64,000 nucleotides of DNA from Actinomycetales bacterium (GTDB lineage Bacteria; Actinomycetota; Actinomycetes; S36-B12). The stretch covers positions 1 through 64,000 of the forward strand of contig JAGWVT010000001.1 of NCBI GenBank assembly GCA_018970765.1. Direction: 5' to 3'. This document shows positions 33,000 to 41,886 of this stretch, one piece after another; the first letter of the stretch is position 1; every line of letters starts with the position of its first letter. The position numbers and the translations under genes were made by a program. The notes below the pieces were generated by a model. That model did no database searches. It was given only the letters and a program-made list of their open reading frames with translations, and was not told where the DNA came from.

Positions 33000-34039
33000 G
33001 GGCCTCCTTCGTGCTGCCTGATTCGACGACGATCCCAGCCGTAGATGCCGAATGCCAGAAGCCCGACAGCGAGTTGTATCAGGGTCCAGAACAGTCGCCA
33101 GATCAAGTCAGCGGCAAGAGCCGTGGTGGCGTCGACACCGAAAGCGACCAGCAGTGCGATCAGTGCTGCGTCGACGGTCCCCAGTCCGCCGGGCGTGATG
33201 GGCACGCTGGTTAGCAGGATGGCGATGGAGAACGCTGCGAAGACCTCGATGAAACTCAAGGGGTGCGGGAAGGCACCCAACCCAGCCAGGGCGCAGATCA
33301 GAATCACCATCGGCATGAACTGTGCGATGAGATTGGTTATCGTCAGTGGCAGCCAGCGTTGTCCGACCATCGTCGCCGCTTGAGCATGGAATGCCACCAG
33401 GGAAGTCGATAGGTCGGGTGGCGTCTTGCGAATCACGCGAAATGCAGCACCGATTGGGCGTTGGAGCACCTGGCCGATGCGCGCGGCTCCATCCTCACTG
33501 CGCAGCACAATTGCTGTGAGCACCATCACCACGGCGGTGATCAGCAGTGCGATGACCGCAATCGTGGTGTAGCCCAGGGTTGATCGCCCCTCTGCGATGA
33601 GCAGCAGGATCGCCGCAGATGGCGCCGCGAGCGTGATCAGGAGAGTCCAGACGGCGTCCGCCGTGACCGCGGCGGCGGCTTTTGGGGTTGCCACGCGGTA
33701 TGTCGCCAGGACGGAGTACTGGGAACCGGCGGCGATTGCGCCGCCACCTGGAATCACGTTGCTCACCAAGAACGACACCTGCCGACTGGTGAAGGCAACG
33801 CGGTAGGGCAGGTGCGGGATGGCCGCCTGCGCAGTGAGCGGGTACAGCAGATTGTTGGCGACGGCCGCACCGAAAAGTGCCAGCAGCCACCAGGGCGACA
33901 TTTGGCGCAGCTCGGTGAACGCCTGCTGATAGTTGGCGAACTGCGGGAAGATGAAGGCGAAGACCGCCACGATAAGCACGATGCCAACCACGGCGGTGAT
34001 GACGGATCGCCATCGCTTGCCAGCGCCTTGACTAGTCAT
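32996..34039 (-). CDS. Lysylphosphatidylglycerol-synthase-TM / UPF0104 family membrane protein
   Basis: A 347-residue protein with about eight transmembrane segments. The signatures SRQVSFLVSNVIPGGGAIAAG and FSIAILLTSVPITPGGLGTVDAAL correspond to the two conserved (N/P)xxxPGG(L/A)G motifs of the flippase-like UPF0104 family. Members are proposed lipid flippases or synthase anchors; no synthase domain is present here. It starts by ATGA overlap with the YczE-like gene and ends by overlap with the phosphatase. Confidence 0.83.
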   Translation of the reverse strand: MTSQGAGKRWRSVITAVVGIVLIVAVFAFIFPQFANYQQAFTELRQMSPWWLLALFGAAVANNLLYPLTAQAAIPHLPYRVAFTSRQVSFLVSNVIPGGGAIAAGSQYSVLATYRVATPKAAAAVTADAVWTLLITLAAPSAAILLLIAEGRSTLGYTTIAVIALLITAVVMVLTAIVLRSEDGAARIGQVLQRPIGAAFRVIRKTPPDLSTSLVAFHAQAATMVGQRWLPLTITNLIAQFMPMVILICALAGLGAFPHPLSFIEVFAAFSIAILLTSVPITPGGLGTVDAALIALLVAFGVDATTALAADLIWRLFWTLIQLAVGLLAFGIYGWDRRRIRQHEGGP

Positions 34040-34752
34040 GCATCCAACTCCGGGAATTCGTCTTCATCCACGCTCGTCAGAGGCTCATCCTTTCGCCTGC
34101 CGATACGTCCAGCAAGCTTCAGCCCATACCCCACGCTGGTCCCGATCAGGCCAGCGAACAGCAGTGTGCCGAGTCCAACTGTTCCGCCCAGCAGCCAGCC
34201 GGTGAGCAAAACGAGTATCTCGATCGTCGTTCGCACAGCGGCCACGGGCCAGCCGGTCCGGCGATGGATGCTGGTCATCCAGCCGTCTCGCGGGCCTGGT
34301 CCCAGATTCGTAGTCAAGTACAGGCCACTGCCGATGCCGATACAGGCGATGCCGGTGAGCACGCAGATCAACTGAAGTGGGAATGCCGTTGGCGTTGGCA
34401 GAACGAGCATCATCACTTCGATGGCCACTGAGATGACGATGATGTTGGCGATGGTGCCCAGACCCGGCCGTTCACGGAGCGGAATCCACAGCAGCAAAAC
34501 AACGCATCCGGTGAGGAAGGAGGTCACGCCAATGCTCAAGCCGGTACGGACTGTTAGGCCCTGGGCCAGCACTGTCCACGGGCTCACGCCCAGGCCGGCA
34601 TCAATGATGAATGCCTCACCCATGCCGAAGAACCACAGACCCACGATCAGGATGGCGAAGGTGGGCGGAGAAGCCTTCCACCGACTGGGAGCTCTCCACC
34701 GGGTAACGGGCACCGACCGCTCGGGCCTTAGCCAGGCGAGCCAGCTGGGCAT
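34036..34752 (-). CDS. YczE/YitT-like membrane protein
   Basis: A 238-residue membrane protein with about five segments. LIVGLWFFGMGEAFIIDAGLGVSPWTVLAQGL and GIGSGLYLTTNLGPGPRDGWM (each present as shorter conserved cores, GLGVSPWTV and NLGPGPRDG) are diagnostic of the YczE family, of unknown function. First gene of the minus-strand operon. The ATG has no good spaced ribosome site. AAGCGT lies six bases before it, a weak match to the leaderless pattern found elsewhere. Confidence 0.8.
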   Translation of the reverse strand: MPSWLAWLRPERSVPVTRWRAPSRWKASPPTFAILIVGLWFFGMGEAFIIDAGLGVSPWTVLAQGLTVRTGLSIGVTSFLTGCVVLLLWIPLRERPGLGTIANIIVISVAIEVMMLVLPTPTAFPLQLICVLTGIACIGIGSGLYLTTNLGPGPRDGWMTSIHRRTGWPVAAVRTTIEILVLLTGWLLGGTVGLGTLLFAGLIGTSVGYGLKLAGRIGRRKDEPLTSVDEDEFPELDA

Positions 34753-34908
34753 CCTCGAACGCTTACGGTCCTGCGGGGGTGACGTGATGGGTCACTCCGA
34801 TCACTCAGGTTGAACGGCCAATGAGAACGATCCAAAGTCAACAATGCGGTGCTAGCGGGGTACCGCCCTGGCACAGTATCCACCGTCAACTAGGCGAGGA
34901 GCGTCCAC
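34753..34908. other. 156-base divergent intergenic region
   Basis: Separates the YczE-like gene (minus) from the zinc alcohol dehydrogenase (plus). It must hold both promoters. I see a good ribosome site (GGCGAGGAG) for the dehydrogenase at its right end. I find no convincing repeat, hairpin or RNA gene. Confidence 0.5.
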
Positions 34909-36093
34909 ATGATCGATGAATGGCGTGAGCGGGGGATCGAGGCCGCGGTACTCACCGCACCGGGAACGTACGAGGTTCAGACGTTTCCCTACCCGTCCCT
35001 GCAGGACGGTGGCCTGTTGATGGAAGTGGAGATGTCCGGCATCTGCGGTACGGACAAGCACACATATCTGGGGGAGACCAAGCAGTACGTGGGTACGCCA
35101 GCCGAATGCGACACGCCCTTTCCAATCATCCAGGGCCATGAGAATGTTGGGATCGTTGCCGATCTCGGGCCGGGCGCGGAGTCCCTGGAGTTTTACGGGC
35201 GACCGCTCGCCGTTGGTGACCGAATCACCATGTGCCCGGACCTGGTCTGCGGACGCTGCTACGAGTGCACGCACGTCATGGGCTACGTCTGGTGTCAAAA
35301 CAGCCAGTGCTACGGCAACTCGTTGTCCAGTGCTCAGGCACCGCACCTGTTCGGTGGCTGGAGTGAGGCGATGTACCTGCGACCGGACACTTTCATTTAC
35401 AAGGTGCCTAGCGGTCTGGAACCTCGGGTTGCCGTCCTTGCTGAGTTGATGGCTTGCACTGCGTCACTGGACAAGCTCAAAGAATTCAGTTCGCATTCCT
35501 ATGAAGGCTTCAACTCCGCGGATACCGTCGTTGTTATTGGATCTGGCCCGCTCGGACTACTGCATATCGCTAAGGCAGACATGATGGGTGCCGGTCAGAT
35601 CATCGCCACGGATCTCAGCGCGGACCGACTGGCCTTTGCCAAGCGGATGGGCGCTGACGTGACACTGGACGTGTCTACGACATCACCTGAGGAGCGCATC
35701 GCCACCGTTAGGTCGCTCACTCAAGGCCGTGGCGCCGATGTAATCCTGCACATGGCGAACTCTCCCGCATCCTTCGTTGAGGGCATCGAGATGCTCAAGC
35801 GCGGCGGCATGATGCTCGAAATGGGAAACTTCGCCGATACGGGTGAGATCAGCATGAATGTTCATCGACATATCTGCAGCAAGAACATTCGACTCATCGG
35901 CATCACCAATCATCCGTCGACCGGATACGGCCCGGCCCTGACACTGCTGGAACGGCATCAAGACCGTTACCCCTTCGCTGACATGGTGAGCCATGAATAC
36001 GGCCTCGCAGATGCCGAGCCGGCTATGCAGATGAGTATGAGTCCGCAAAGCCTGAAGGTCGTGATGAGCCCGCAGGGGCGAGGCCGAGGGTGA
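34909..36093 (+). CDS. Zinc-dependent alcohol dehydrogenase family protein
   Basis: A 394-residue MDR enzyme with catalytic zinc ligands GICGTDKH (Cys46) and GHENVG (His77-Glu78), structural-zinc cysteines in VCGRCYECTHVMGYVWCQ, and the NAD site VVVIGSGPLGLLHIAKA. It oxidises an unknown alcohol or polyol; the long insertion between the two zinc lobes (EFYGRPLAVGDR) suggests a threonine/sorbitol-dehydrogenase-like branch. GAGGAG precedes ATG 34909. Its stop overlaps the DUF2182 start (GTGA). Confidence 0.9.
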   Translation: MIDEWRERGIEAAVLTAPGTYEVQTFPYPSLQDGGLLMEVEMSGICGTDKHTYLGETKQYVGTPAECDTPFPIIQGHENVGIVADLGPGAESLEFYGRPLAVGDRITMCPDLVCGRCYECTHVMGYVWCQNSQCYGNSLSSAQAPHLFGGWSEAMYLRPDTFIYKVPSGLEPRVAVLAELMACTASLDKLKEFSSHSYEGFNSADTVVVIGSGPLGLLHIAKADMMGAGQIIATDLSADRLAFAKRMGADVTLDVSTTSPEERIATVRSLTQGRGADVILHMANSPASFVEGIEMLKRGGMMLEMGNFADTGEISMNVHRHICSKNIRLIGITNHPSTGYGPALTLLERHQDRYPFADMVSHEYGLADAEPAMQMSMSPQSLKVVMSPQGRGRG

Positions 36094-36842
36094 CTGACGT
36101 TCAGCGCCCCATGGGTCAGCGTGGCGCTGTCGCAAGCCTGGGGATGGTGATCGCCCTTGGTTGGCTGGCGCTTGTGCTCACGATGTCCGGTGAGCACGCG
36201 CACACCATGACTGAACTGGACCTGCAATTTTTGGCCATGTGGGTGGCCATGAGCGTAGCCATGATGCTGCCCACGATTGCTCCGCTGGCCCTGGCCTATG
36301 CCCAAGTCGGCCTTGGGCATGCGGCGAGTTATGTGGGTGGTTACCTCGCTTTCTGGATCGCCATTGCGCCGCTGGCCTACGCGCTGCTTGCCGTGATGCA
36401 CAACTGGGTCTGGTTAGTGGCCGCCTGGGTGGTCGCCGGTATCTGGCAGGCGGTCCCCTGGACCCGTACTGCGTTGCAGCGTTGTCGGATCACCAGCAAT
36501 AGCGACCATGCAGCGCGATCGTCAGGTTCGCTGATTGCTGGAGTGCGACAAGGCGCCTGGTGCACAGTTGCGTGCCTGCCCATCATGGTTGCTGGAATGG
36601 CGACGGCCATGGTGGTTTCGCCAATCGCGGGGACCGCACTGATGGTCCTGTTGACTGTCTTCATGATCTGGGAGAAGCGGGGAGCACGAACCGCGCCAAC
36701 CAGGGAGTTTGCCCGCACTCTCCGAATAAGTGCAGTGGCCATTTGTGTCCTGGGTGTTGGCCTTATCGGTGTAACGGCTGCAGTGACGTGGGCTGGTCAG
36801 GCCCCGGAGTCGTCAGGCCACGAGCACCATCATCAGAGTTGA
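36090..36842 (+). CDS. DUF2182 family integral membrane protein
   Basis: A 250-residue membrane protein with about six segments. The signature MWVAMSVAMMLPTIAPLALAYAQ and GVRQGAWCTVACLPIMVAGMA match DUF2182, annotated as putative metal-binding membrane proteins. Candidate ligands are His-rich ends (EHAHTM near residue 35 and HEHHHQS at the C terminus) and the Met-rich first helix. Copper or another metal is a guess. GTG 36090 overlaps the dehydrogenase stop, so the pair is co-translated. The last 10 bases overlap the convergent MocA-like gene. Confidence 0.8.
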   Translation: MTDVQRPMGQRGAVASLGMVIALGWLALVLTMSGEHAHTMTELDLQFLAMWVAMSVAMMLPTIAPLALAYAQVGLGHAASYVGGYLAFWIAIAPLAYALLAVMHNWVWLVAAWVVAGIWQAVPWTRTALQRCRITSNSDHAARSSGSLIAGVRQGAWCTVACLPIMVAGMATAMVVSPIAGTALMVLLTVFMIWEKRGARTAPTREFARTLRISAVAICVLGVGLIGVTAAVTWAGQAPESSGHEHHHQS

Positions 36843-37426
36843 GTTGGCTGGTCGAAATGATCAAGGTCCTCGCGAGTATCTAGGTCCTGTCCGCTTGCCA
36901 CATCCCCGAGCTCCACGACCACCAGGTCGCGGCGCGTGGCTAGGAAATCACGTGCACCACGATCACCCTCGGCCATGTGCATCGCTTGTTGCCAATGTTG
37001 TCGAGTGATCAGCACCGGGTGCCCGCGAACACCGGCATAAGATCCGACGACCACCGGTTCGCTATGGCCCAGGAGCCGTTCAACCGCAGGCACGGTCAGG
37101 CCTGGTAAGTCCACCGGTGTGATGGCCACTCGCTCGATGTCTGGTGCCTGATCAACGAGCCAGGCCAGACCGGCGCGCAGCGAACTGCCCATCCCCGTTG
37201 ACCAAGCTTCGTTGATCACGACGGTTGCCTTGGGCACTGCGCCCTGCCAGGCACCGAGCACCACAACGACCGGGGAACATCCGGCCTCGGCCAGGACTCG
37301 AACTGCGCGATCGACGAGGCGTTCACCGCCGACCATGAGCGGCGCCTTTGGTTCGCCGAGCCGGGTACCGGCACCGGCGGCGAGGACCAGGCCAGCGGTG
37401 CGCGGGGGGTTGACAGGCGAACTCAG
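36833..37426 (-). CDS. Molybdenum cofactor cytidylyltransferase-like NTP transferase (MocA-like), possible CTG start
   Basis: About 197 residues with the nucleotidyltransferase start GLVLAAGAGTRLGEPKAPL, then the metal Asp in ITPVDLPGLT and GVRGHPVLI, matching MocA/MobA-like enzymes that transfer CMP to molybdopterin for xanthine-dehydrogenase-type enzymes. Start problem: no ATG, GTG or TTG lies between the XdhC stop and the conserved region. CTG at 37426 overlaps that stop (CTGA) and has GGAG seven bases upstream; TTG 37489 would lie 66 bases inside xdhC. The gene is clearly coupled to xdhC whichever start is used. Confidence 0.82.
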   Translation of the reverse strand: MSSPVNPPRTAGLVLAAGAGTRLGEPKAPLMVGGERLVDRAVRVLAEAGCSPVVVVLGAWQGAVPKATVVINEAWSTGMGSSLRAGLAWLVDQAPDIERVAITPVDLPGLTVPAVERLLGHSEPVVVGSYAGVRGHPVLITRQHWQQAMHMAEGDRGARDFLATRRDLVVVELGDVASGQDLDTREDLDHFDQPTQL

Positions 37427-38529
37427 CGTGGTGCTCCGGGATGGATGGGGCCGGATGTTGCGGCGAGCTTTGCACCGCTGCCACCCCAACGGCTCTGGAT
37501 GATTTCGGCGGCAATGGAGATCGCCGTCTCCTCGGGAGTGCGTGCACCCAGGTCCAGGCCGATCGGGGAGTGCAGGCGCTGCAATTCATCGTCGGTCATC
37601 CCGATTGCCCGCAGGCGCTCCAAGCGGTCCTCGTGGGTACGTCGGGACCCCATGGCCCCGACGTAGCCCGCCGATGTGCGCAGGGCGACCTCGAGTGCCG
37701 GTACGTCGAACTTCGGATCATGTGTAAGCACGGCGATCACGGTGCGTTGATCGACCTGTTGCTGCGCTAGCCAGCGGTGGGGCCAGTCGACGACGACCGC
37801 GTCGGCGTCTGGGAAGCGTTTCGCTGTGGCGAACACCGGGCGTGCGTCACAAACCGTCACCTTGAACCCGAGGACCTTGCCGATGCGAACAAGTGCTGCC
37901 GAAAAGTCGATAGCACCGAAGATGAACATCTGCGGTGGCGGCGCAAAACTCATGACGAAGACTTCAAGTCCTTCGTCCATGCGTTCACCTGCAGCGCCGT
38001 AGTGCAGGAAGCCAGTCGTTCCCGAAGCCAGCATGCCGAGCGCATCAGCGCGAACGGTGTCGTCCAAGCGTTGGGTGCCCAGGCTTCCCTCAGTACGTTC
38101 CGGGCGGATAACAAGGTGTTTGCCCAAGCGGTCGTCACCGCTGACAACTGTGGCGATAGCGACCGGCCGTTCGGCCGCAACATCGGCAACGATCCCGCCG
38201 AGCTCCGGCCAGCTGCTCTGATCGACGCGCTCCACGAAGGTTTCCAAGATCCCGCCACAGGTCAGGCCCACGGCGAAGGCATCGTCGTCGCTGACTCCGT
38301 AGGTCTGCCTGCGCGGTTGTCCGTCAGCCAGGACCTGCTGGCCAAGGTCGTACAGGGCCCCCTCGACGCAACCACCGCTGACCGACCCCACGGCTTCGCC
38401 CTGGTCGGTCACCAGCATTGAGGCTCCGGCCGGTCTTGGCGCCGATCGCCAGGTTCGAACCACGGTGGCCATGGCCGCAGATCCGCCTCGCTGCCAGACC
38501 CCATGTAGGTCGTCCAGAACCTCCAGCAC
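37423..38529 (-). CDS. xdhC: XdhC/CoxI family Mo-hydroxylase maturation protein
   Basis: A 368-residue protein with an N-terminal XdhC/CoxI domain (ATVVRTWRSAPRPAGASMLV and SVSGGCVEGAL, with the conserved Cys) and a C-terminal Rossmann domain (MFIFGAIDFSAALVRIG, VTHDPKFDVPALEVAL, YVGAMGSRRTHEDR). Such proteins bind Moco and promote its sulfuration and insertion into xanthine- or CO-dehydrogenase-like enzymes. The GTG at 38529 has GGAGG four bases upstream; the longer open frame to 38769 runs across moaE and is not used. Divergent from moaE. Confidence 0.88.
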   Translation of the reverse strand: MLEVLDDLHGVWQRGGSAAMATVVRTWRSAPRPAGASMLVTDQGEAVGSVSGGCVEGALYDLGQQVLADGQPRRQTYGVSDDDAFAVGLTCGGILETFVERVDQSSWPELGGIVADVAAERPVAIATVVSGDDRLGKHLVIRPERTEGSLGTQRLDDTVRADALGMLASGTTGFLHYGAAGERMDEGLEVFVMSFAPPPQMFIFGAIDFSAALVRIGKVLGFKVTVCDARPVFATAKRFPDADAVVVDWPHRWLAQQQVDQRTVIAVLTHDPKFDVPALEVALRTSAGYVGAMGSRRTHEDRLERLRAIGMTDDELQRLHSPIGLDLGARTPEETAISIAAEIIQSRWGGSGAKLAATSGPIHPGAPR

Positions 38530-38583
38530 GGGACCTCCTGGCGTCGTAGTGGTGCGGGTGATGCACCGGATGCGATCGACCCC

Positions 38584-38589
38584 AATAAT
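38584..38589 (+). promoter_or_regulatory. -10 box (AATAAT) for a leaderless moaE mRNA
   Basis: AATAAT-GGCCTG-ATG: five of six matches to TATAAT, ending six bases before the moaE start codon. No ribosome site precedes moaE. Confidence 0.55.
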
Positions 38590-38595
38590 GGCCTG

Positions 38596-39027
38596 ATGTC
38601 CGGGTTGGCGCAGGTACTCCGCTGCGATGTGGTCGCCAGCCCCATCGCGGCGGGAGAGCTGGCCAGCCTGGTTTCCAGCCCTGAGGTCGGTGCGGTCGTG
38701 ACCTTCAGTGGCGATGTGCGGCGCTTCGACCACGGCCGTGAAGTTCGGGCTCTCGCCTACGAAGGGCACCCAACTGCGGCACGCATCCTGGGCGAGGTCG
38801 CGGCCGATATTGCGTCACGATTCGACGTGCTCGCCCTCGCCGTCGTGCATCGGGTGGGTGATCTGGAGATTGGCGACACCGCATTAGCCGCAGCTGTTGC
38901 CGCAGAGCATCGTGGCGAGGCGTTTCAGGCCTGCCTGGCACTGGTCGACCTGACCAAGGAGCGCTTACCGGTATGGAAGCACCAGTGGTTCGTCGACGGG
39001 ACGGATGAGTGGGTGAATTGCGCATGA
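38596..39027 (+). CDS. moaE: Molybdopterin synthase catalytic subunit MoaE
   Basis: A 143-residue MoaE. GAVVTFSGDVRRFDHGREVRALAYEGH, AVVHRVGDLEIGD and the catalytic-lysine end DLTKERLPVWKHQW are all characteristic. It transfers sulfur from thiocarboxylated MoaD to precursor Z to form molybdopterin. Leaderless start at ATG 38596; its stop overlaps moaA by ATGA. MoaD lies two genes on. Confidence 0.93.
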   Translation: MSGLAQVLRCDVVASPIAAGELASLVSSPEVGAVVTFSGDVRRFDHGREVRALAYEGHPTAARILGEVAADIASRFDVLALAVVHRVGDLEIGDTALAAAVAAEHRGEAFQACLALVDLTKERLPVWKHQWFVDGTDEWVNCA

Positions 39028-40028
39028 CGGCGACGCTGGTCGACACCTACGGCCGTGTGCATCGGGATCTGCGAGTATCGCTGACTGATCGCTGTTCTCT
39101 GCGGTGCACCTACTGCATGCCACCAGACTTCGCCGACTGGATTCCGGGCGATCACCTTCTCAGCACTGACGAACTCATGACGGTCCTTGAACTCGCCGTC
39201 GCCCATGGCATCACTGGCATTCGTCTCACCGGCGGAGAACCACTACTGCGACCTGACATCGTCGAGATTGTTCGTCGTATTGCCCAGCTACCGCAACCAC
39301 CAACCATTGCCCTGACTACCAATGGCCTGAAGTTGGCGCAGTTGGCCCAGCCTTTGGCCGATGCCGGACTAACTCGAGTGAACGTCAGCCTCGACACCCT
39401 CAATCCAGAGCGTTTCAAGAAACTCACCTATCGAGACCGCCACCACGATGTGCTGGCGGGCATCGAAGCCGCCAAGGCCGCCAAGCTGCTTCCAGTCAAG
39501 GTCAACGCCGTCCTGATGCGCGGGATCAATGATGACGAAGCGATCCCCCTACTGCGGTATGCACTTGAACACGACTGGAATCTCCGCTTTATCGAGCAGA
39601 TGCCGCTGGATGCCTCAGGCTCCTGGCAGAAGTCAGACATGGTGACCGCTCAGGAGATCTTCGACATGCTCAGTGCCGAGTTCGTACTGACTGCGGTCCC
39701 GACTCGCGGTTCGGCTCCGGCCGAGGAGTTTGCCGTCGAGGGCTACCAAGCGACGGTGGGAATCATCGCGAGTGTGTCGAAACCATTCTGCGCGGCCTGT
39801 GATCGCCTGAGGTTGACCGCTGACGGCCAGTTGCGTAACTGTTTGTTCGCGCAGGACGAGACAGACCTTCGAAACACGTTGCGTAACCCCGACATCGGCG
39901 ACGTCGAACGCATGCAGCGAATTGCGGACCTCTTCCAGTCATCGGTGCGCGCCAAGCTGCCTGGACACGGCATCAACGATCCGCTGTTCATACAGCCGGC
40001 CCGGCCGATGTCTGCGATTGGCGGGTAG
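39024..40028 (+). CDS. moaA: GTP 3',8-cyclase MoaA (radical SAM)
   Basis: A 334-residue enzyme for the first step of molybdenum-cofactor synthesis. The N-terminal radical SAM cluster motif is SLTDRCSLRCTYCMP (CxxxCxxC), then RLTGGEPLLR. The C-terminal [4Fe-4S] motif is KPFCAACDRLRLTADGQLRNCLF, and the essential Gly-Gly tail ends the protein (MSAIGG). ATG 39024 overlaps the moaE stop; the in-frame GTG 39009 is less likely. Confidence 0.95.
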   Translation: MTATLVDTYGRVHRDLRVSLTDRCSLRCTYCMPPDFADWIPGDHLLSTDELMTVLELAVAHGITGIRLTGGEPLLRPDIVEIVRRIAQLPQPPTIALTTNGLKLAQLAQPLADAGLTRVNVSLDTLNPERFKKLTYRDRHHDVLAGIEAAKAAKLLPVKVNAVLMRGINDDEAIPLLRYALEHDWNLRFIEQMPLDASGSWQKSDMVTAQEIFDMLSAEFVLTAVPTRGSAPAEEFAVEGYQATVGIIASVSKPFCAACDRLRLTADGQLRNCLFAQDETDLRNTLRNPDIGDVERMQRIADLFQSSVRAKLPGHGINDPLFIQPARPMSAIGG

Positions 40029-40035
40029 TGGTCGA

Positions 40036-40293
40036 GTGATCGAAGACGGCCAGGTTGAAGTCCATTTCTATGCGGCGGCACGCGCGGCCGTTGGCAGGTC
40101 GACGGTCACGACCTCAAGCGGCACCCTGGCGGTGATTCTCGCCAAGCTCGGTCAGGACTACCCGCAGTTCCAGGCCGTTCTGCCGCGGTGCAGTTTCCTG
40201 GTTGACGAAGTCGCGGTACATGGTGATCCGCGCCAGATTGTGGTCGGATCCGGCGCCAGACTCGATGTGCTCCCGCCCTTTGCCGGAGGCTGA
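40036..40293 (+). CDS. moaD: Molybdopterin synthase sulfur carrier subunit MoaD
   Basis: An 85-residue ubiquitin-like protein of the MoaD/ThiS family, recognised by VHFYAAARAAVGRSTV near the start, the DEVAVHGD loop and the C-terminal DVLPPFAGG, whose terminal Gly-Gly is adenylated and thiocarboxylated. GTG 40036 lies seven bases after the moaA stop. No MoeB-type activating enzyme is present in the window. Confidence 0.9.
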   Translation: MIEDGQVEVHFYAAARAAVGRSTVTTSSGTLAVILAKLGQDYPQFQAVLPRCSFLVDEVAVHGDPRQIVVGSGARLDVLPPFAGG

Positions 40294-40382
40294 TGTTTGT
40301 CGGGGACGGCATTCACCAGACGAAAGCGGCGTCGGACCCTACAGTTAACCGCAATTGCAGCGTGTCGAATCGTGGAGGCCAC

Positions 40383-40976
40383 GTGGACCTTGAGAACTCC
40401 TTTGTGGTGCCGGCAAATATCGAGACCGCCTGGCAAACCCTGCTCGACGTGGAAGCCATCGCCCCCTGCATGCCCGGCGCGACCTTGGAGTCGGTTAACG
40501 GTGACGAGTTCAGTGGCAACGTGAAGGTAAAGCTCGGCCCGGTCTCGATGACCTACCAGGGAACGGCCCGTTTCGTGACGAAGGATGCATCACAGCATCG
40601 TGCGGTGATCGAGGGCAACGGCCGCGAGAGTCGGGGCACAGGTACGGCCTCCGCACTGGTCACCGCACAGCTGGTCGCCGAGTCCGAGCAGCGAACCCGA
40701 GTTGATGTCACGACCGTGCTCACCATCACTGGCAAGGCCGCTCAGTTCGGTCGGGGTGTTATGCAAGATGTCGCAGGTCGCCTCATTGACCAGTTCGCGG
40801 GCAACCTCGAATCCGTCCTATCCACGAGTTCCGCGTCAAGTCCACCCCCGATCCAGACGGCTGACTCGATCGATCTGCTGGGCACCGCCGGGGCACCTGT
40901 GCTGAAGCGGCTCATTCCGGTCGCCATCGGGGTCGTCGTGGTCGGTGCACTCATCTGGTTCCTGGTCGCGCGCTAG
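40383..40976 (+). CDS. coxG: CoxG-like SRPBCC protein with C-terminal membrane anchor
   Basis: A 197-residue protein. The N-terminal SRPBCC fold matches CoxG (LENSFVVPANIETAWQTLLDVEAIAPCMPGA; FSGNVKVKLGPVSMTYQGTARF). The C terminus has a proline-rich linker and a single hydrophobic helix (IPVAIGVVVVGALIWFLVAR) that would tail-anchor it. CoxG of CO-oxidising bacteria recruits CO dehydrogenase to the membrane. GTG 40383 has a strong GGAGG five bases upstream. TACAGT at 40340-40345 in the 89-base gap after moaD could be its own -10. Confidence 0.85.
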   Translation: MDLENSFVVPANIETAWQTLLDVEAIAPCMPGATLESVNGDEFSGNVKVKLGPVSMTYQGTARFVTKDASQHRAVIEGNGRESRGTGTASALVTAQLVAESEQRTRVDVTTVLTITGKAAQFGRGVMQDVAGRLIDQFAGNLESVLSTSSASSPPPIQTADSIDLLGTAGAPVLKRLIPVAIGVVVVGALIWFLVAR

Positions 40977-40989
40977 TGGGCGTATTCCG

Positions 40990-41886
40990 GTGACTGCTAC
41001 TGGCGAGCTGGCCGATCGAATCCCCGACCCGTCGGCCATGGCGCAAGCCCTGGGTGCGACCGGGTACCTCACCGATGAGGGACTTGCCACCGCCTTGTTC
41101 TGCGCCGTGCGGCTGCCGCAACCTCTGCTGCTGGAGGGGGAGGCTGGAGTTGGGAAAACTCAGGCCGCAAAGGCCCTCGCGCAGATGCTGGATACGCCTT
41201 TGATTCGGCTGCAGTGCTTTGAGGGCATCGACTCAGCTGAGGCTCTTTACGAATGGAACTATCCCCGCCAATTGCTGAGCATCAGGGTTGCTGAGGCAAG
41301 TGGGAGTGCACTGCGCGAGGAATCACTCTTCGATCGTGAATACCTCATCGAACGACCCTTGCTACAGGCATTGGAACACCCGGGTCCCCAGCCAGCGGTG
41401 CTCTTGATCGATGAGATCGATCGTGCCGACGAAGAGTTCGAGGCCTTCCTCCTAGAGATGCTGGCAGAGCAGTCCGTGACTGTGCCAGAGATCGGCACCC
41501 TTCGCGCTCGGGTGGCACCAATTGTCATTCTCACGTCGAATCGAACACGCGATCTGCATGACGCACTGAAGCGGCGCTGTCTGTATCACTGGATCGACTA
41601 CCCAAATCAGGAGCAGGCCACGGCCATCATCCGATTGCGGGTGCCGACTGCGCATGGTGCACTCGCGACCCAAATTGCCGCTGCCGTTCAGCGACTGCGA
41701 AGCATGGATGTGCAGAAGCCTCCCGGTATCGCCGAAGCGATCGATTGGGTACATGCAGCGATGCTCCTTGGTTTGCTGCATCTTGACGAGCATGGTGTGA
41801 ACGCCACCCTCGGCTCGGTGCTGAAGTATCGCGAGGACCAAGAACTCGTGCGTGAGCGAGGTCTGGCCTGGGTGGCACAGGGTTGA
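40990..41886 (+). CDS. MoxR-type AAA+ ATPase (CoxD-like)
   Basis: A 298-residue AAA+ protein of the MoxR/CoxD group, with Walker A EGEAGVGKTQ, QCFEGIDSAEALYEWNYPRQ (a CoxD-like pre-sensor segment), Walker B VLLIDEIDRAD, sensor 1 ILTSNRTRDLHDALKRRC and a C-terminal lid. CoxD is a chaperone that helps install the Cu-S-Mo site of CO dehydrogenase; related MoxR/VWA pairs mature other metalloenzymes. GTG 40990 is the likely start (ATG 41038 is the alternative). The gene overlaps the VWA protein by four bases. Confidence 0.9.
   Translation: MTATGELADRIPDPSAMAQALGATGYLTDEGLATALFCAVRLPQPLLLEGEAGVGKTQAAKALAQMLDTPLIRLQCFEGIDSAEALYEWNYPRQLLSIRVAEASGSALREESLFDREYLIERPLLQALEHPGPQPAVLLIDEIDRADEEFEAFLLEMLAEQSVTVPEIGTLRARVAPIVILTSNRTRDLHDALKRRCLYHWIDYPNQEQATAIIRLRVPTAHGALATQIAAAVQRLRSMDVQKPPGIAEAIDWVHAAMLLGLLHLDEHGVNATLGSVLKYREDQELVRERGLAWVAQG

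Noticed and set aside
38530-38769. 80-codon N-terminal extension of XdhC
   Set aside because: It runs antisense through moaE and is not XdhC-like; GTG 38529 has a GGAGG ribosome site.
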